A program made the position numbers and the translations under genes. Shown here in pieces: positions 1 to 6,998 of a stretch of 31,408 bases of DNA. The stretch covers positions 2,754 through 34,161 of the forward strand of contig DBWO01000039.1 of the NCBI GenBank assembly GCA_002309055.1, read 5' to 3'. Numbering within the stretch: the first letter of the stretch is position 1; every line of letters begins with the position of its first letter. The notes beneath the pieces were generated by a model that was given only the letters and a program-made list of their open reading frames with translations, was not told the DNA's origin and did no database searches. Origin of the DNA: Ruminococcaceae bacterium UBA1236 (GTDB lineage: Bacteria; Bacillota; Clostridia; Oscillospirales; Acutalibacteraceae).

Positions 1-21
1 TACCAGATGAGCTACATCCGC
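1..21 (-). tRNA. 5' end of a tRNA gene, cut by the window edge
   Basis: Read on the minus strand, the first 21 nt (21 down to 1) fit the start of a tRNA: a 7-nt acceptor strand GCGGATG, the T8-A9 linker, a D-stem GCTC and a D-loop beginning ATCTGGTA. The rest, including the anticodon, lies outside the window, so the isotype cannot be read. The acceptor sequence resembles clostridial tRNA-Gly, but that is only a guess. A consensus promoter sits directly upstream (35-63), which supports a real gene. Confidence 0.75.
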
Positions 22-26
22 ATTTG

Positions 27-59
27 CAAGAGGGATTATATCAAAGTTAATCCCTCTTG
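27..59. repeat. Perfect 12-bp inverted repeat overlapping the tRNA promoter
   Basis: Arms CAAGAGGGATTA (27-38) and TAATCCCTCTTG (48-59) are perfectly complementary around a 9-nt centre. The dyad contains the whole -10 box and touches the -35 box. On the plus strand a run of seven T (68-74) lies 8 nt beyond the arm, too far for a standard terminator. On the minus strand no T-run follows. It may be an operator or a relic terminator. Confidence 0.8.
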
Positions 60-63
60 TCAA
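35..63 (-). promoter_or_regulatory. Perfect consensus sigma-A promoter for the tRNA gene
   Basis: On the minus strand the -35 box TTGACA (63-58) and the -10 box TATAAT (40-35) are both perfect and separated by exactly 17 bp. Transcription should begin near position 28, a few nt before the mature tRNA 5' end at 21, as expected for a stable RNA gene. Confidence 0.85.
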
Positions 64-72
64 GGAATTTTT

Positions 73-576
73 TTATTTGATAAATATGCCGAGAAGTCCG
101 TAGGAAATCAGCGCCATGAGAGTGTCCGCGATAAGCACGCCCAGCGCGATTATCGGCAGGGATGAGCGCATGCGAAGGTCCATAAGCGCCGCGACGAGCG
201 CTCCCGTCCATCCTCCCGTGCCCGGCAGGGGCACCGCGACAAGAGCGAGCAGACCGACGCGTTTATAGCGGAGCACGGTCTCCTCTTTTTTCTTTGACTT
301 GCTTTCGAGCTTTTTCACCAGTTTTTCGCCGGCCTTCGTTTTTGAGAGAAGGCGGAAAATCCTGCGGATGAAAAGCAGAATAAACGGGATGGGAACAATG
401 TTGCCGAGATAGCATATTACAAAAGCTTTGCCGAGCGACACACCGAGAATCTTGGCCGCTATCATGCCCCCTCTGAGCTCGAGGATGGGGAGCATTGAGA
501 TGATGAATATGATAAGTTCTTTGGGCACGGAGCCCTGAAAGATATTGACCAGGTAATCGGTTATGCTCTCGATCAA
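73..576 (-). CDS. Small multi-drug export family membrane protein (COG2426-like)
   Basis: A 167-residue integral membrane protein. The family marks are the LELRGGMIAA stretch near residues 32-41 and the PLPGTGGWTGALVAALM stretch near 116-132, both typical of the Sm_multidrug_ex family (PF06695). Hydrophobic segments lie near 18-35, 45-72, 105-130 and 140-165, with a very basic loop (residues 75-100) between the second and third. Despite the family name, transport function is poorly established, so substrate is unknown. The start is TTG, chosen because GGGAGGG lies 6 nt upstream and no ATG fits. It follows the DUF4474-like gene by 35 nt in the same direction and may be cotranscribed with it. 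No terminator is visible before the tRNA promoter 10 nt downstream. Confidence 0.8.
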   Translation of the reverse strand: MIESITDYLVNIFQGSVPKELIIFIISMLPILELRGGMIAAKILGVSLGKAFVICYLGNIVPIPFILLFIRRIFRLLSKTKAGEKLVKKLESKSKKKEETVLRYKRVGLLALVAVPLPGTGGWTGALVAALMDLRMRSSLPIIALGVLIADTLMALISYGLLGIFIK

Positions 577-611
577 GGCAATCCCTCCCGTTTGTTATTT
601 GCCGGAAATGG

Positions 612-1955
612 TTAAGAATCCCACTCGGCGGTCACTTTAAGACCGTCAACCGTGTAGGTTACATCGTGATAAACGTTTTTATCTATCGCCGCGGTAAACG
701 CTTTGAGCATCTCCTCATCGGGCATTTCGATGGTGAATGACATCTGAAGGGTGTGCGGGCTGTAAAGGCGGTGGCCGAGTTTAAAGCCGTTGACCCACCA
801 GTGATTCTGCTCGGGAATATTTACAAGCACCTCGTCATCATGACGTATCTGAAGGCTCATGGGAAGCATCTCTTCGTCCTTAACCACATCATAATAGGAG
901 CCGAATTTGCCATTTTCACGGTTATAAATACCTACCTCGCCGCCGTTGGTGATGAGGTAATTGCCCTTCCATATCTGAATCATCCAGTCTCTGTTGTCAT
1001 ATTCAAACTTGAAGCGGCGGGTATTGTAGCAGTAAATGGGAAGAGCGTAGCAGAGCATATCATACTCGACGCAGAAACCGAAGTTGCGCATCCAGCAGTA
1101 CATCGGCGCGTATACTACGGCCTCATAGGCGTTGCAGTTGAAGCCGATATTCATCATGCCCTTATCATCGGGGCCGAAGCACTCGCCTGTTTCGGGGTTG
1201 ATATAAATCTCGGGGTAGAAAACTTCAACGCTGCCGTCGCTGTATGTAACGTCAAGAGCTATCTGATAAAAATCATTTTTGGGCTCAAGGCGCACATTCG
1301 CGCTCTCTATGCCGCTCATATAAGCTCCGAGGAGCCAGCAGATATTTGACATCGCAGAGTTGCCCTCGGAATAATAATTATCCCTCGCCTCATACATCTT
1401 TTCCCTGTATTCGGTAACGTCAAGCTGAAATACCTTGCCCGCTACTCTCGCGGGATCCGAAAGATCGGGCATATTTGTGAGCAGAGCGTAAACATCAAGC
1501 GCGCTCTGGCCCGATATGGCCTCGCAAACGGCGATAACATCCTCGTCAACGGTCACATCAAGGTGCTTCGGCGCGCCGGTAAGAAGTCTGCCGGTGAAGA
1601 TGTATTTAATCATTCTTAGTGTGTCAACAATCTTTATGAATGTTTTTGAGGTGAGAGTGGGTATGCCGTCATTCATAAACATGCTGAAAAAGTTGAACTT
1701 TTTAGGAGAGCTTCCCGATTCTGCCTTGCCGTCGTTATTCTCTTCGTTTTGCGTATCCTCTTCAGCCTGCGCTGTGGTTGTTTCGTCACCCTCTGTACCG
1801 TCGCTGCCTTCGCCGGTAAAGGTTTCGCCTTCAGCCGCGGCCGCCGCGGTTGTGCCTTCATCGATTGCGCCGTCTTCCGCAAAGCCGATGGTAAACATAC
1901 CTATGAGCATTGCAAAGGTCAGCAGCAAAGCGATAATTGAATTATGCCTTTTCAT
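612..1955 (-). CDS. Secreted DUF4474-like protein of unknown function
   Basis: A 447-residue exported protein. Residues 1-26 form a clear signal peptide (basic start, hydrophobic core, GFA cleavage site before EDG). Residues 27-85 are an acidic Ala/Thr/Glu/Gly low-complexity linker, followed by a hydrophobic-aromatic stretch (about 87-125) containing KYIFTG. The C-terminal half carries the WMIQIWKG...GGEVGIYNR...YDVVKDEEMLPMSL pattern that I associate with DUF4474 (PF14751), a family of Firmicute extracellular proteins without known activity. The ATG start has a strong GGAGG 8 nt upstream and its own promoter (1990-2018). It is divergent from the membrane protein at 2168. The DUF assignment is from memory of the motif. 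Confidence 0.7.
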   Translation of the reverse strand: MKRHNSIIALLLTFAMLIGMFTIGFAEDGAIDEGTTAAAAAEGETFTGEGSDGTEGDETTTAQAEEDTQNEENNDGKAESGSSPKKFNFFSMFMNDGIPTLTSKTFIKIVDTLRMIKYIFTGRLLTGAPKHLDVTVDEDVIAVCEAISGQSALDVYALLTNMPDLSDPARVAGKVFQLDVTEYREKMYEARDNYYSEGNSAMSNICWLLGAYMSGIESANVRLEPKNDFYQIALDVTYSDGSVEVFYPEIYINPETGECFGPDDKGMMNIGFNCNAYEAVVYAPMYCWMRNFGFCVEYDMLCYALPIYCYNTRRFKFEYDNRDWMIQIWKGNYLITNGGEVGIYNRENGKFGSYYDVVKDEEMLPMSLQIRHDDEVLVNIPEQNHWWVNGFKLGHRLYSPHTLQMSFTIEMPDEEMLKAFTAAIDKNVYHDVTYTVDGLKVTAEWDS

Positions 1956-1989
1956 AAATTTCCTCCACGTGAAAATTTTGTGTCATTAG

Positions 1990-2018
1990 ATTATACACTA
2001 AAGAAGAAAAAAAATCAA
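1990..2018 (-). promoter_or_regulatory. Sigma-A promoter for the DUF4474-like gene
   Basis: On the minus strand TTGATT (2018-2013), a 17-bp spacer rich in T, and a perfect TATAAT (1995-1990). The start codon is 35 nt downstream of the -10 box. It is divergent from the promoter at 2078-2106. Confidence 0.7.
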
Positions 2019-2077
2019 CATCGGGTTAATGGGCAAAATGCGCAATTTGGTGATATTTTATCCGCTTTAAAAAATTC

Positions 2078-2106
2078 TTGTAAAAGCCGCGCTTATATAG
2101 TATAAT
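2078..2106 (+). promoter_or_regulatory. Sigma-A promoter for the 608-residue membrane protein and probably hflX
   Basis: TTGTAA (2078-2083), 17-bp spacer, TATAAT (2101-2106). The leader to the start codon is about 55 nt and holds an imperfect hairpin (arms 2122-2128 and 2136-2142, one A/C mismatch) followed by TTTCTCTT, then AAGGAG before the ATG. The hairpin could be a weak attenuator. Confidence 0.75.
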
Positions 2107-2167
2107 ATAATTCATCCGAGGCGGCACGGGTTTTACGCGCCGTTTCTCTTCACAAGGAGATGAGTCT

Positions 2168-3994
2168 ATGGACCCTATCAAAGTTGATTTCTCAAAGAAA
2201 GAAAAAGGAAGGCAGAAAGAGATTGTTATCCCGCCCGAAAAGGCAGGTCTCAAAAAGATAATCAGCCTTATTCTCACTGTTGTCACGGCGTTTGCGGCGT
2301 TTTACATAATGCTGCCTCCGCTCAACCCGAAATCCTATGACCTTTATTTTTACATAGGCATCGTGGCGGCGTCATACGTTGTGTGGAACGCTATTCTCAC
2401 AAAGGTGATGGCAAGGCCCGAATACACCCCCTATGTCAAGCAGAGAGGCATTGTGCCCGGCATAATCATCGCCATCCTCGTGGTTATCGTCGCAATCGGC
2501 TACATTGTGTCCTCACAGTTTTTCAGGGCAAAGAGCTACAGCCGCATTATTGACGTGGAAAAGGACACAAGTTTCTCCGAGGACCTCAATGAAGAGGACG
2601 CGGAATCCTTCTCCGCAATCCCCCGCCTTGATGCGGAGTCCGCTTATCAGGTTGCTTCAAGAGCTCTCGGCTCACTCGGCGAAATGGGCTATGTTTCGCA
2701 GTTTACCGTTGCTCCCGAAAACACTCAGATAAACTATAAGGAAACTCCCGTAAGAGTCGCTCCGCTTCAGTACGCTAACATCATCAAGTGGCTCTATAAC
2801 ACAAAAGAGGGCTTCCCCGGCTATGTTATCATAGACATGGCCAATGAGAGCGCGGAATTCGTTGAGCTCTCAAACGGCAAAATCAAATATTCACCCTATG
2901 AGCATTTCAACAAGCTTCTCGAGAGAAAGCTCCGTTTTGAATACCCCACCTACCTCTTCGCGGAGCCTACATTTGAGATAGACGACAGCGGTAATCCCTA
3001 CTGGATCTGCGCGCGCCTTGACAAGACAATCGGCCTCTTCGGCGGCACGGACGTTATCGGCGCTGTTGTGGTGAAAGCGGATTCGGCCGATTTTGAAAAC
3101 AGCTATCACACAATTGAGGAGCTCAAAAACGAGCCCTCCCTTCAGTGGATTGACAGAATTTATTCCGCCGACCTGCTTGTTGAGCAGTACAACTACTACG
3201 GCAAGTACGCGCGCGGCTTCTGGAACTCACTGCTCGGTCAGAAGGAAGTTATCAAAACAACATCCGGCTATAACTTCATTGCAAAAGACGACGACGTATG
3301 GATGTACACGGGCATTACCTCCGTTACCTCCGACCAGTCCATCACGGGCTTCGCGCTTGTTAACCAGAGAACAAAGGAAGCAAAGTTCTACTCGGTTACC
3401 GGCGGTACGGAGAATTCCGCTCAGCTTGCCGCGGAAGGCAGAGTCAAGGACCTTGGCTACAGCGCCACCTTCCCCCTGCTTCTCAACATCGGCGGCGAAC
3501 CGACCTACTTCCTCTCGCTCAAAGACGTTTCGGGCGGCAGCAACATCGTTCAGCAGTACGCGCTCATAAATGTTAAGCAGTACAATAACAACAAGATGGG
3601 CGCAAACGGCACGGACCTCGCGAAGTGCCTTGCCGCTTACATTGAGGCGCTGAGCAAAAACGGCATCGAGGTTGACATTGACCCCGATGAGGTTGCCCAG
3701 CAGATAAGCAACAACGATAACGAAAACAGCGAAAAGCCCGGTGAAACCGACACTCCCGAAAAAGAACCCGCGAACGAAGGCAACACCGTGAAGGGCGAAA
3801 TTTCCGACATCAGGACTGCCGTCAAGGGCGGCGAGAGCTACTACTACATCAAGCTTGACAACGGCGCGAAGTATTACAGCATCGCGGCTTCAAAGGATGA
3901 GAAGGTTGTTATCCTCAATAAAGGCGACAGCGTGACCATTGAATTTGAAGGCACGGGCGACATTCTCGCAATCAAATCAATAACAGTAAACTGA
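2168..3994 (+). CDS. Membrane protein of unknown function with large extracytoplasmic part
   Basis: 608 residues, not recognised. A basic cytoplasmic N-terminus (1-27) is followed by three hydrophobic segments (about 28-49, 59-78, 95-116). From about 120 on the chain is soluble, which places a large part outside the cell if three crossings are right. The middle (about 145-500) reads as a beta-rich domain with alternating hydrophobic residues, for example the ITGFALVNQRTKEAKFY stretch, vaguely like PepSY-type repeats. An acidic Asn/Glu/Pro linker (about 505-535) leads to a C-terminal 70-residue domain that could be an OB-like barrel. AAGGAG lies 8 nt before the ATG. hflX follows after 45 nt. 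No enzymatic motif is visible; a cell-envelope role is only inference. Confidence 0.8.
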   Translation: MDPIKVDFSKKEKGRQKEIVIPPEKAGLKKIISLILTVVTAFAAFYIMLPPLNPKSYDLYFYIGIVAASYVVWNAILTKVMARPEYTPYVKQRGIVPGIIIAILVVIVAIGYIVSSQFFRAKSYSRIIDVEKDTSFSEDLNEEDAESFSAIPRLDAESAYQVASRALGSLGEMGYVSQFTVAPENTQINYKETPVRVAPLQYANIIKWLYNTKEGFPGYVIIDMANESAEFVELSNGKIKYSPYEHFNKLLERKLRFEYPTYLFAEPTFEIDDSGNPYWICARLDKTIGLFGGTDVIGAVVVKADSADFENSYHTIEELKNEPSLQWIDRIYSADLLVEQYNYYGKYARGFWNSLLGQKEVIKTTSGYNFIAKDDDVWMYTGITSVTSDQSITGFALVNQRTKEAKFYSVTGGTENSAQLAAEGRVKDLGYSATFPLLLNIGGEPTYFLSLKDVSGGSNIVQQYALINVKQYNNNKMGANGTDLAKCLAAYIEALSKNGIEVDIDPDEVAQQISNNDNENSEKPGETDTPEKEPANEGNTVKGEISDIRTAVKGGESYYYIKLDNGAKYYSIAASKDEKVVILNKGDSVTIEFEGTGDILAIKSITVN

Positions 3995-4003
3995 TTAATC
4001 AAA

Positions 4004-4025
4004 GGGGCTGTCATCTGACAGCCCC
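4004..4025 (+). terminator. Strong hairpin without a U-tract, between the membrane protein and hflX
   Basis: Perfect 10-nt arms GGGGCTGTCA (4004-4013) and TGACAGCCCC (4016-4025) flank only two bases, so about 8 pairs would form with a small loop. It begins 9 nt after the stop codon at 3994 and ends 14 nt before hflX. No T-run follows, so it may stabilise the upstream mRNA 3' end or limit hflX translation rather than end transcription. Confidence 0.5.
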
Positions 4026-4039
4026 GAAATATTGAAACT

Positions 4040-5290
4040 ATGGAATTTTACGAAAACAAAACAGACCCCGAAAGAGCGGTGCTTGTTGCCGTTGACACGG
4101 GCGAATATGACTGCGACTCGTCCCTTGCGGAGCTTGAGGAGCTCGCGGACACCGCGGGCGCGCAGGTTATCGGTTTCATAACTCAGAGGCGCGATAAGCC
4201 CGACAACGCCACATTTCTCGGCAGCGGGCGGCTTGAGGAACTCGCGGAATACTGCGAGAATAACGAAATCGACCTTGTGATTGTTGATAACGAACTCTCC
4301 CCCGCTCAGCTGAGAAACATTGAAAACGCGGTGAACACGAGAGTCGTGGACAGGACAACGCTCATCCTTGACATTTTTGCCGCCAGGGCGGTTACAAACG
4401 AGGGCAAACTGCAGGTTGAGCTCGCTCAGCTAAAGTACACTCTGCCGCGCCTTACGGGTCAGGGCAAAAAGCTCTCAAGGCTCGGCGGCGGTATCGGCAC
4501 AAGGGGCCCCGGCGAAACAAAACTCGAATCGGACAGGCGTCACATAAGGCGCAGGATAAGCTCGCTTGAAAACCAGCTTGACGAGCTTGAAAAGCGCCGC
4601 AATTTTGCGAGAGCAAGGCGTGAAAAGGACAGGGTTGAGACCGTTGCGATAGTCGGCTACACAAACGCGGGCAAATCAACTCTGCTCAACACTCTGACTG
4701 AAGCGGGCGTGCTCGCGCAGGACAAGCTTTTCGCGACACTTGACCCTACATCGAGGGCGCTCACCCTGCCCGACGGCAGGAATGTGCTGCTCGTTGACAC
4801 GGTCGGTTTCATCCGCCGCCTGCCGCATGACCTTGTGGAGGCATTCAAGTCGACTCTTGAGGAGGCCGCCTGTGCAAAGGCGATTATCGTGGTGTGCGAT
4901 TACTCCGACCCGGAGTTTACCGAGCACCTTGAGGTGACGGACAAACTTCTTGATGAGCTCGGGTGCACGGGCACCCCCGTCATAACCGCGCTCAATAAAT
5001 GCGACAGGCCGGACTGCGAAACGGACTGTGTGCCTAAGGGGAGAGATTTTGTCAAGATATCCGCGCTCACCGGAGAGGGGCTTGATGACCTGCTCGCCGC
5101 TGTCGCGAAGGCGCTGCCCCCGACAAGAATGAGAGTGCAGATGCTCATCCCCTACTCGGACGGCTCGGCCGCCGCGGTGCTCAGAAAAGACGGCGCGGTG
5201 CACAGCGAAACCTACTCCGAAAAGGGCGTTTCGCTTGACGTTACCGCGGACGCGGGCATCATAGAAAAGTACCGCGATTATATTGTTTGA
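4040..5290 (+). CDS. hflX: Ribosome-associated GTPase HflX
   Basis: 416 residues, the usual size. The N-terminal HflX domain (about 10-185) contains the hallmark GGGIGTRGPGETKLE (149-163) followed by a helical linker. The G domain has G1 GYTNAGKST (206-214), G3 DTVG (253-256), G4 NKCD (319-322) and a SALTGEG G5. HflX binds the 50S subunit and splits stalled or stress-arrested ribosomes. The ATG at 4040 gives the standard N-terminus, yet no Shine-Dalgarno sequence is visible: the 14 nt before it follow a strong hairpin (4004-4025). It is probably translated from the transcript of the upstream gene or from an unseen start. No clear terminator follows; a new promoter lies 34 nt after the stop. 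Confidence 0.95.
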   Translation: MEFYENKTDPERAVLVAVDTGEYDCDSSLAELEELADTAGAQVIGFITQRRDKPDNATFLGSGRLEELAEYCENNEIDLVIVDNELSPAQLRNIENAVNTRVVDRTTLILDIFAARAVTNEGKLQVELAQLKYTLPRLTGQGKKLSRLGGGIGTRGPGETKLESDRRHIRRRISSLENQLDELEKRRNFARARREKDRVETVAIVGYTNAGKSTLLNTLTEAGVLAQDKLFATLDPTSRALTLPDGRNVLLVDTVGFIRRLPHDLVEAFKSTLEEAACAKAIIVVCDYSDPEFTEHLEVTDKLLDELGCTGTPVITALNKCDRPDCETDCVPKGRDFVKISALTGEGLDDLLAAVAKALPPTRMRVQMLIPYSDGSAAAVLRKDGAVHSETYSEKGVSLDVTADAGIIEKYRDYIV

Positions 5291-5323
5291 ATTTACGGTA
5301 AAAGAAAATTTACATTTGTCAAC

Positions 5324-5352
5324 TTGACAAAAAAAGGCAATGGTTATATAAT
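5324..5352 (+). promoter_or_regulatory. Perfect consensus sigma-A promoter for the 69-residue orphan gene
   Basis: TTGACA (5324-5329), 17-bp spacer, TATAAT (5347-5352), all consensus. A leader of about 40 nt ends in AAGGAGG (5385-5391) 8 nt before the ATG. It is among the strongest promoters in the window. Confidence 0.88.
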
Positions 5353-5399
5353 ACGCTTGAAATTCAGCCGATAAGGCAAGTAATAAGGAGGTTCGTTTC

Positions 5400-5609
5400 A
5401 TGGGTGATTTTCTTACCGATCTCGGTCTCGAGATAAACACTCAGGGTCTTGAGGATCTTATCGTTGGCCTTTTCCAGTGGATTATCAAATTTGATGTCAG
5501 AGATATCAATGTTGACTATCTTTCACAGCTTTTGACAATGGTTGCTCCTGTCTGGAACCCCATCTGGGCTGCGGTTAATGAATTCCTCGGCAAATATTTC
5601 GGATTCTGA
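5400..5609 (+). CDS. Small acidic hydrophobic protein of unknown function
   Basis: 69 residues, not recognised. It is rich in Leu, Ile, Val, Phe and Trp with net negative charge, and has no signal peptide and no uninterrupted 18-residue membrane segment. Two or three amphipathic helices are likely (about 13-30, 38-50 and 52-68), ending in FLGKYFGF. Reality is supported by a perfect promoter (5324-5352), a full AAGGAGG at good spacing, an ATG start and a hairpin after the stop (5621-5652). Such a setup suggests high expression. It could be a membrane-surface peptide, a small subunit, or a PSM-like or bacteriocin-like peptide. None of these is supported by a motif. Confidence 0.75.
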   Translation: MGDFLTDLGLEINTQGLEDLIVGLFQWIIKFDVRDINVDYLSQLLTMVAPVWNPIWAAVNEFLGKYFGF

Positions 5610-5620
5610 TATTTATGCGC

Positions 5621-5652
5621 TAATGCCGGAAGGGTCAGCCCCTCCGGCATTA
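5621..5652 (+). terminator. Terminator-like hairpin after the 69-residue gene
   Basis: Arms TAATGCCGGA (5621-5630) and TCCGGCATTA (5643-5652) pair perfectly, with three more GC pairs inside after an A/C mismatch. Only ATTGGTT follows, a poor U-tract, so termination may be partial and allow read-through into the murD-type gene, which has no clear promoter of its own. Confidence 0.55.
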
Positions 5653-5681
5653 ATTGGTTATAAGGGGAAGAAGGGGATAAT

Positions 5682-6977
5682 ATGTTTGAACAGTTTATCA
5701 GTTTCATAGAAAACCATTCGGTGCTCATCCTCGGCTTCGGCAGAGAGGGGCGCTCAACTTATGATATTATCCGCCGCCATCTGCCCGAAAAAATGCTCGG
5801 CATCAGCGACATAAGAGAGATTGAGATTGCCGACCCCTATGTGAGGACCTACAGCGGCAAAAACTATCTCGAGTGCATGAGGAAATATGATGTTGTCATA
5901 AAGACTCCGGGCGTTTCATTCAACGATTTTATTGTGCCCGAAAATGTGACCATCACCTGCCAGACGGACCTTTTCCTGCACTTTTCGGACTGTCTTTGCG
6001 TAGGCATAACCGGCACAAAGGGCAAAACGATAGTATCCTCTCTGCTTTATGATATGCTCAAAAAAGAGGGCAAAAGCGCCTGCCTCATAGGCAACATCGG
6101 CCTGCCCGTGCTTGACACCCTTGAGGACGGCGAGCCCGAAATAGCAATCATAGAGATGTCCTCGCATCAGCTTGAATTCACCACCGCCTCGCCGCACATA
6201 GCGGTGCTAACGAACATTTTCCCCGAGCACCTCGAGCATCACAGCGGCTACAACGGATATGTCGCGAGCAAGCTCAACATAGTGCGCCACCAGGCGAGCA
6301 GGGATTATTTCATCTGCAGCGCGGACAAAAGCTATGATGTTTACTGCGATTTTTCAAACATCCCGTCAACGGTCATCAAGGTTTCGTCCGACATTTCGGG
6401 ATATGAAAGCGTTTACACTGCCTATGAGCAAAACAGAAATCTCATCGGCGACCACAGCCTCAAAAACGCGTTTATGGCCGCCGCCGCGGCAAGGCTGCTG
6501 GGCGTGAGCGAAAACAACATAGCAAACGCGATTATAGAATTCAAGGGCGTTGCTCACCGCCTTGAATATGTCGGCATAAAGAATGATATCGAGTTTTACG
6601 ACGATTCGACCGCGACCATTCCGCAGGCGACAATGGCGGGCATTGAGGCGATTGACAACCTCGATACCCTCATATTCGGCGGCATGAGCATAGGCATTGA
6701 CTACGCGGAGTTTGAAAATTACCTCATGCGCAGTAAAATCAAAAACCTTATCGGTCTTCCGGACACGGGCAGAATAATCTGCTCAAACCTCGCCAACAGA
6801 GGATGCAAAAAGAATCTGATTCTCGCTGAGGATATGGAGAGCGCGGTTGACAAGGCCTTCGCGCTGACCGAAAAAGGAAAAAGCTGCCTGATGTCTCCGG
6901 CAGCTTCGAGCTATAACGTATATAAGGATTTCGAGCACAAGGGCAACCATTTCAAGGACCTTGTGGAAAAACACTGA
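5682..6977 (+). CDS. MurD-type UDP-N-acetylmuramoyl-L-alanine:glutamate ligase, divergent clade
   Basis: 431 residues, the length of MurD. The N-terminal Rossmann domain has ILGFGREG (16-23). The central ATPase domain has the P-loop GTKGKT (111-116), GNIGLP (137-142), EMSSHQLE (158-165) and NIFPEHLEHHSGYNGYVASK. The C-terminal domain has HRLE, DDSTATIP (307-314) and SPAASSYNVYKDFEHKGNHF, keeping the Ser and Phe that contact glutamate in MurD. It departs from E. coli MurD where NDSKATN becomes DDSTATI, losing that Lys. This is like the clade often annotated MurD or MurD2 in gut anaerobes. It adds glutamate to UDP-MurNAc-L-Ala, or possibly a related acceptor. It stands outside a dcw cluster, so a second canonical murD may exist elsewhere. 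GAAGGGG precedes the ATG by 6 nt. Confidence 0.85.
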   Translation: MFEQFISFIENHSVLILGFGREGRSTYDIIRRHLPEKMLGISDIREIEIADPYVRTYSGKNYLECMRKYDVVIKTPGVSFNDFIVPENVTITCQTDLFLHFSDCLCVGITGTKGKTIVSSLLYDMLKKEGKSACLIGNIGLPVLDTLEDGEPEIAIIEMSSHQLEFTTASPHIAVLTNIFPEHLEHHSGYNGYVASKLNIVRHQASRDYFICSADKSYDVYCDFSNIPSTVIKVSSDISGYESVYTAYEQNRNLIGDHSLKNAFMAAAAARLLGVSENNIANAIIEFKGVAHRLEYVGIKNDIEFYDDSTATIPQATMAGIEAIDNLDTLIFGGMSIGIDYAEFENYLMRSKIKNLIGLPDTGRIICSNLANRGCKKNLILAEDMESAVDKAFALTEKGKSCLMSPAASSYNVYKDFEHKGNHFKDLVEKH

Positions 6978-6998
6978 GAATCAGAAATCAAGATTCTC
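6967..6998 (-). terminator. Terminator hairpin spanning both stop codons of convergent genes
   Basis: A 7-bp stem GAGAATC (6976-6982) with GATTCTC (6992-6998) is followed on the minus strand by TGTTTTTCC (T-run at 6971-6967). It serves the RACo-like gene and could also slow plus-strand transcription from the murD-type gene. It includes the stop codons of both genes, which are only 3 nt apart. Confidence 0.6.

Noticed and set aside
27..74. Inverted repeat plus T-run as a plus-strand terminator
   Set aside because: The T-run is 8 nt from the stem and nothing transcribed on the plus strand lies upstream in the window except the antisense of a tRNA.
753..1349. 198-codon open frame on the plus strand
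   Set aside because: Lies antisense to the DUF4474-like gene, which has a signal peptide, SD and promoter; the plus frame has no SD and no recognisable domain.
4676..5440. 254-codon open frame on the minus strand
   Set aside because: Antisense to hflX and to the consensus promoter of the 69-residue gene; no SD, composition typical of a GC-rich shadow frame.
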